This document shows, piece by piece, positions 14,833 to 16,527 of a stretch of 16,527 bases of DNA. The notes beneath the pieces were generated by a model. That model did not search any database and had not been told where the DNA came from. It saw only the letters and a list, made by a program, of their open reading frames with translations. Source of the stretch: Phycisphaerae bacterium (GTDB lineage: Bacteria; Planctomycetota; Phycisphaerae; WQYP01); NCBI GenBank assembly GCA_013044065.1, contig JABEVA010000348.1, positions 1-16,527 of the forward strand, given 5' to 3'. How positions within the stretch are numbered: the stretch's first letter is position 1; every line of letters begins with the position of its first letter. Both the position numbers and the translations under genes were made by a program.

Positions 14833-15912
14833 TCAACTCACCAGAGGAACAGTTTGTTTCAGGGCGGCGCTGCGTACCGCCGAGTCGACAATCTGCTGGC
14901 CGATGCGGGCGATGTTTGGCGAAAGCGGCCCGGTAATTGGTTCACCGGTTTGCAGACAGTGTAGTACGTGTTCAATGGGGTTGCGCTGCGGATAGGCCAG
15001 GGTGTCAACGGGAACATCGCGACCGGCTTGGTAGTACCGCGTTTGCACACGGATGGTCTTTTCATGGTCGTAACTGCTGATGGTTCCATTACGGCCCACC
15101 AGCACAAAACCGCACTTGGGCTGCGGTTGATGCGTCCACGGATCGGTCAATGTGCCCCACCGGGTTTCGAATTTGGATAACCCACAGTCGTACCGCGCGA
15201 TGGTCATGGAATGTTCATCCACTTCCAGTCCCGTCGGCTGATCTACCATGCAGGTCACCTCCAGCGGAGCTTTACCGTTCATAAACCATGTGGCCAGCGT
15301 CGTGCCGTAGCCCAAGTAATCCAACAGTGATCCGCCACCCTGGGCTTTTTGATAAAACCAGGATTTGGATTTTTCCCGCGCCGCCAGCTCTTCAGTGATT
15401 TCCACTTTATCGGCGACGTGCCGCATAGGCCCTCGGTTGCCATCGTAATAATGCACTTCCACCACCTCTCCGATGGTTTCTTGATCTACCAGACGTTTGG
15501 CCGTGACATGCGATGGATACCAGCGCAGCGGCCAGTTGATAATCAACTCTTTGCCGGTCTTTTTTAACGCGGCGATCATCCGGTCGGCATCGGGCAAGGT
15601 GGCGGCAAAAGGCTTCTCCATAAGAATATGGACCCCAAATGGGGCCACCTTTTCGGTCCATTGGGCATGGCGGGATGTGGCCGGGCAAAGAATGACCAGA
15701 TCCGGTTGGGTTTTTTCCAGACAGGCCCGATAGTCAGTAAACACGCGATCGTCCGGCAGTTTAAAATTGTCCATGGCAGCGGCCATGCGATCCTGCTGCT
15801 CATCGCAGATGCCGACGATTTCGGCTCCCGGATGGTTAAAGGCCATGCGCAGCAAGTCGCCCATGTGCATGTGGTCAAAGTTAATGCCGGCAATTTTCCA
15901 TTTTTCAGCAAT
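14833..15912 (-). CDS. Gfo/Idh/MocA-family oxidoreductase with probable ATT start
   Basis: Encodes 359 residues if started at ATT 15912-15910. From there the protein begins (M)AEKWKIAGINFDHMHMGDLL, giving the first Rossmann strand and its turn; the first ATG (15870) or the in-frame ATG two codons on would delete that strand. GGAG at 15924-15921 sits eight bases before the ATT, and an in-frame TAG at 15918-15916 rules out any start further upstream. ATC 15915 is the only other candidate. M-E99-K100-P is the intact family motif, and the C-terminal domain contains GGGSLLDYLGYG, a substrate-binding helix normal for the family. It likely acts on a sugar-derived substrate with the neighbouring oxidoreductase and epimerase. 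The unusual start could be genuine regulation, decay, or a sequence error. Confidence 0.85.
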   Translation of the reverse strand: MAEKWKIAGINFDHMHMGDLLRMAFNHPGAEIVGICDEQQDRMAAAMDNFKLPDDRVFTDYRACLEKTQPDLVILCPATSRHAQWTEKVAPFGVHILMEKPFAATLPDADRMIAALKKTGKELIINWPLRWYPSHVTAKRLVDQETIGEVVEVHYYDGNRGPMRHVADKVEITEELAAREKSKSWFYQKAQGGGSLLDYLGYGTTLATWFMNGKAPLEVTCMVDQPTGLEVDEHSMTIARYDCGLSKFETRWGTLTDPWTHQPQPKCGFVLVGRNGTISSYDHEKTIRVQTRYYQAGRDVPVDTLAYPQRNPIEHVLHCLQTGEPITGPLSPNIARIGQQIVDSAVRSAALKQTVPLVS

Positions 15913-15941
15913 GATCTATTCTCCAGTTGAACCACGTGGCT

Positions 15942-16140
15942 TCAAGCCGCTACCGGCGCGAACTGATAGCAGTCCGCCGGCGTGGTGGCAAACACTTTGT
16001 GCGGCAGTTCTTCGGCTACGCCCTGCCTGCGCAAACGCGGGGCGAAGGCATCCAGCGGACCCGTCGCCGACAATCAAAATGTCAACGTTGGCCCTCACGG
16101 GAATCGCCGAATGATTAAAGCCGGTTTGCATCATGAACAC
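15942..16140 (-). pseudogene. Short frameshifted remnant, possible hydrolase C-terminus
   Basis: The 3' part (about 16057-15942) reads as a well-formed C-terminal helix and tail (DAFAPRLRRQGVAEEL, then FATTPADCYQF), ending in TGA 15944-15942. It resembles the last helices of phosphotriesterase-like or other amidohydrolase proteins (P-x-L-x-x-x-G-V ... N/T-P), but this is a loose match. In that frame a TGA at 16076-16074 blocks extension. The preceding protein-like segment (about 16140-16060, NVDILIVGDGS) lies in another frame, so a one-base shift near 16055-16065 would join them. It is too short for a whole enzyme, so most of the gene is missing. Confidence 0.4.
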
Positions 16141-16224
16141 TACCTTGCGGGGTTGCGGTCAGGTAAAACACTTCCTAGCTAATGTGATGTCGGCGGCAAT
16201 CTCATCCGAACTGCCCGCGGGTGT

Positions 16225-16527
16225 TTAAAATACCATCCATGAATTGTAGCCGATTGTCCTTAGGGTCGCCATCGATTCGGCATACTTCACACGACCTTGG
16301 CCGGGATGGCGATCGCCCGGCCCCACGCGAGTCTCCTTGAAGTGAACCTGCTTGATCGGGCGGGCCATGGTCAGAATTTCCGTCGGGTCGTCCGTGCCCA
16401 TCCACAGCACATTGGCCAGAGCAAGATAAATGCCGAATACGGCCGATCCTATCGCCTCCGCCAGCCGATGCGACATCGCCGCGGCATACCTACCTTCATA
16501 AGTAACGGCGATGCCCAGAGCTTCAGC
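16225..16527 (-). CDS. Sugar phosphate isomerase/epimerase-like, 5' end outside window, premature stop
   Basis: The frame is open from the window edge and gives 100 residues of a TIM-barrel AP-endonuclease-2-like (xylose isomerase-like) C-terminus: a dp-e-i-l segment (GTDDPTEIL), KQVHFKE (metal-site His/Glu region) and G-P-G-D-x-x-P-G-x-G-x-V, then GYNSWMVF. It stops at TAA 16227-16225. In the same frame after the TAA another 21 codons (TPAGSSDEIAADITLARKCF, then one more residue) run to TGA 16161-16159 and look exactly like the missing tail of the family, which normally reads W-x-V-x-E-T-P-x-G. A single GAA-to-TAA change would explain it. Such enzymes commonly sit beside Gfo/Idh/MocA oxidoreductases in sugar and inositol pathways. 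It is either a pseudogene, a mildly truncated working protein, or a read error. Confidence 0.75.
   Translation of the reverse strand, partial: AEALGIAVTYEGRYAAAMSHRLAEAIGSAVFGIYLALANVLWMGTDDPTEILTMARPIKQVHFKETRVGPGDRHPGQGRVKYAESMATLRTIGYNSWMVF

Overview
The window (about 55-58% GC by eye) looks like a chromosomal segment from a member of the Planctomycetota, perhaps Phycisphaerae-like. This is inferred from content: a Cys-type sulfatase, two Gfo/Idh/MocA oxidoreductases beside a sugar-phosphate-isomerase-type gene, a secreted SH3b protein, a lipoprotein with a lipocalin-like GxW start, and housekeeping genes (ychF, infC) not in the usual proteobacterial or Bacillus order. No taxonomic marker RNA is present and no tRNA, rRNA or CRISPR was seen.

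Layout. 1-936: a reverse-strand lipoprotein gene with a short, unclear stretch beyond its 3' end. 937-1447: a gene-free region with dyads and a foldable stretch of about 170 bp flanked by identical A9GCG tracts. 1448-2971 (+): a secreted three-module SH3b-type protein. 3026-7439 (-): a probable operon read from right to left, made of a flavin-dependent halogenase/dehydrogenase-like protein, an intact beta-ketoacyl synthase, a KS-like partner without the catalytic cysteine (ATGA overlap), and then a metallo-beta-lactamase-fold protein that has lost most metal ligands. This resembles a fragment of a type II PKS, aryl-polyene-like or halogenated polyketide locus, but no ACP, KR or DH gene lies in the window.

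7440-7807: divergent intergenic region with a strong GC palindrome and one copy of an imperfect palindromic repeat of about 180 bp. 7808-8896 (+): ychF with a clear rho-independent terminator. 9349-12971 (+): infC starting at ATT, a polytopic GT-C-like membrane protein, and a cytoplasmic-looking sulfatase coupled to it by an ATGA overlap. 12972-13645: gene-poor, with a second copy of the palindromic repeat.

13646-16527 (-): sugar-catabolism-type operon read from right to left, made of a partial sugar phosphate isomerase/epimerase with a premature TAA, a short frameshifted remnant, and two Gfo/Idh/MocA oxidoreductases. The first of these can only include its Rossmann strand if it starts at an ATT codon, which has the same GGAG-N8-ATT arrangement as infC.

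The observations most worth following up are the two ATT starts, the halogenase-like/KS/dead-KS/dead-MBL cluster, the dispersed palindromic repeat, and the signs of decay at the right edge. All family assignments come from reading motifs by eye; no database search was possible.
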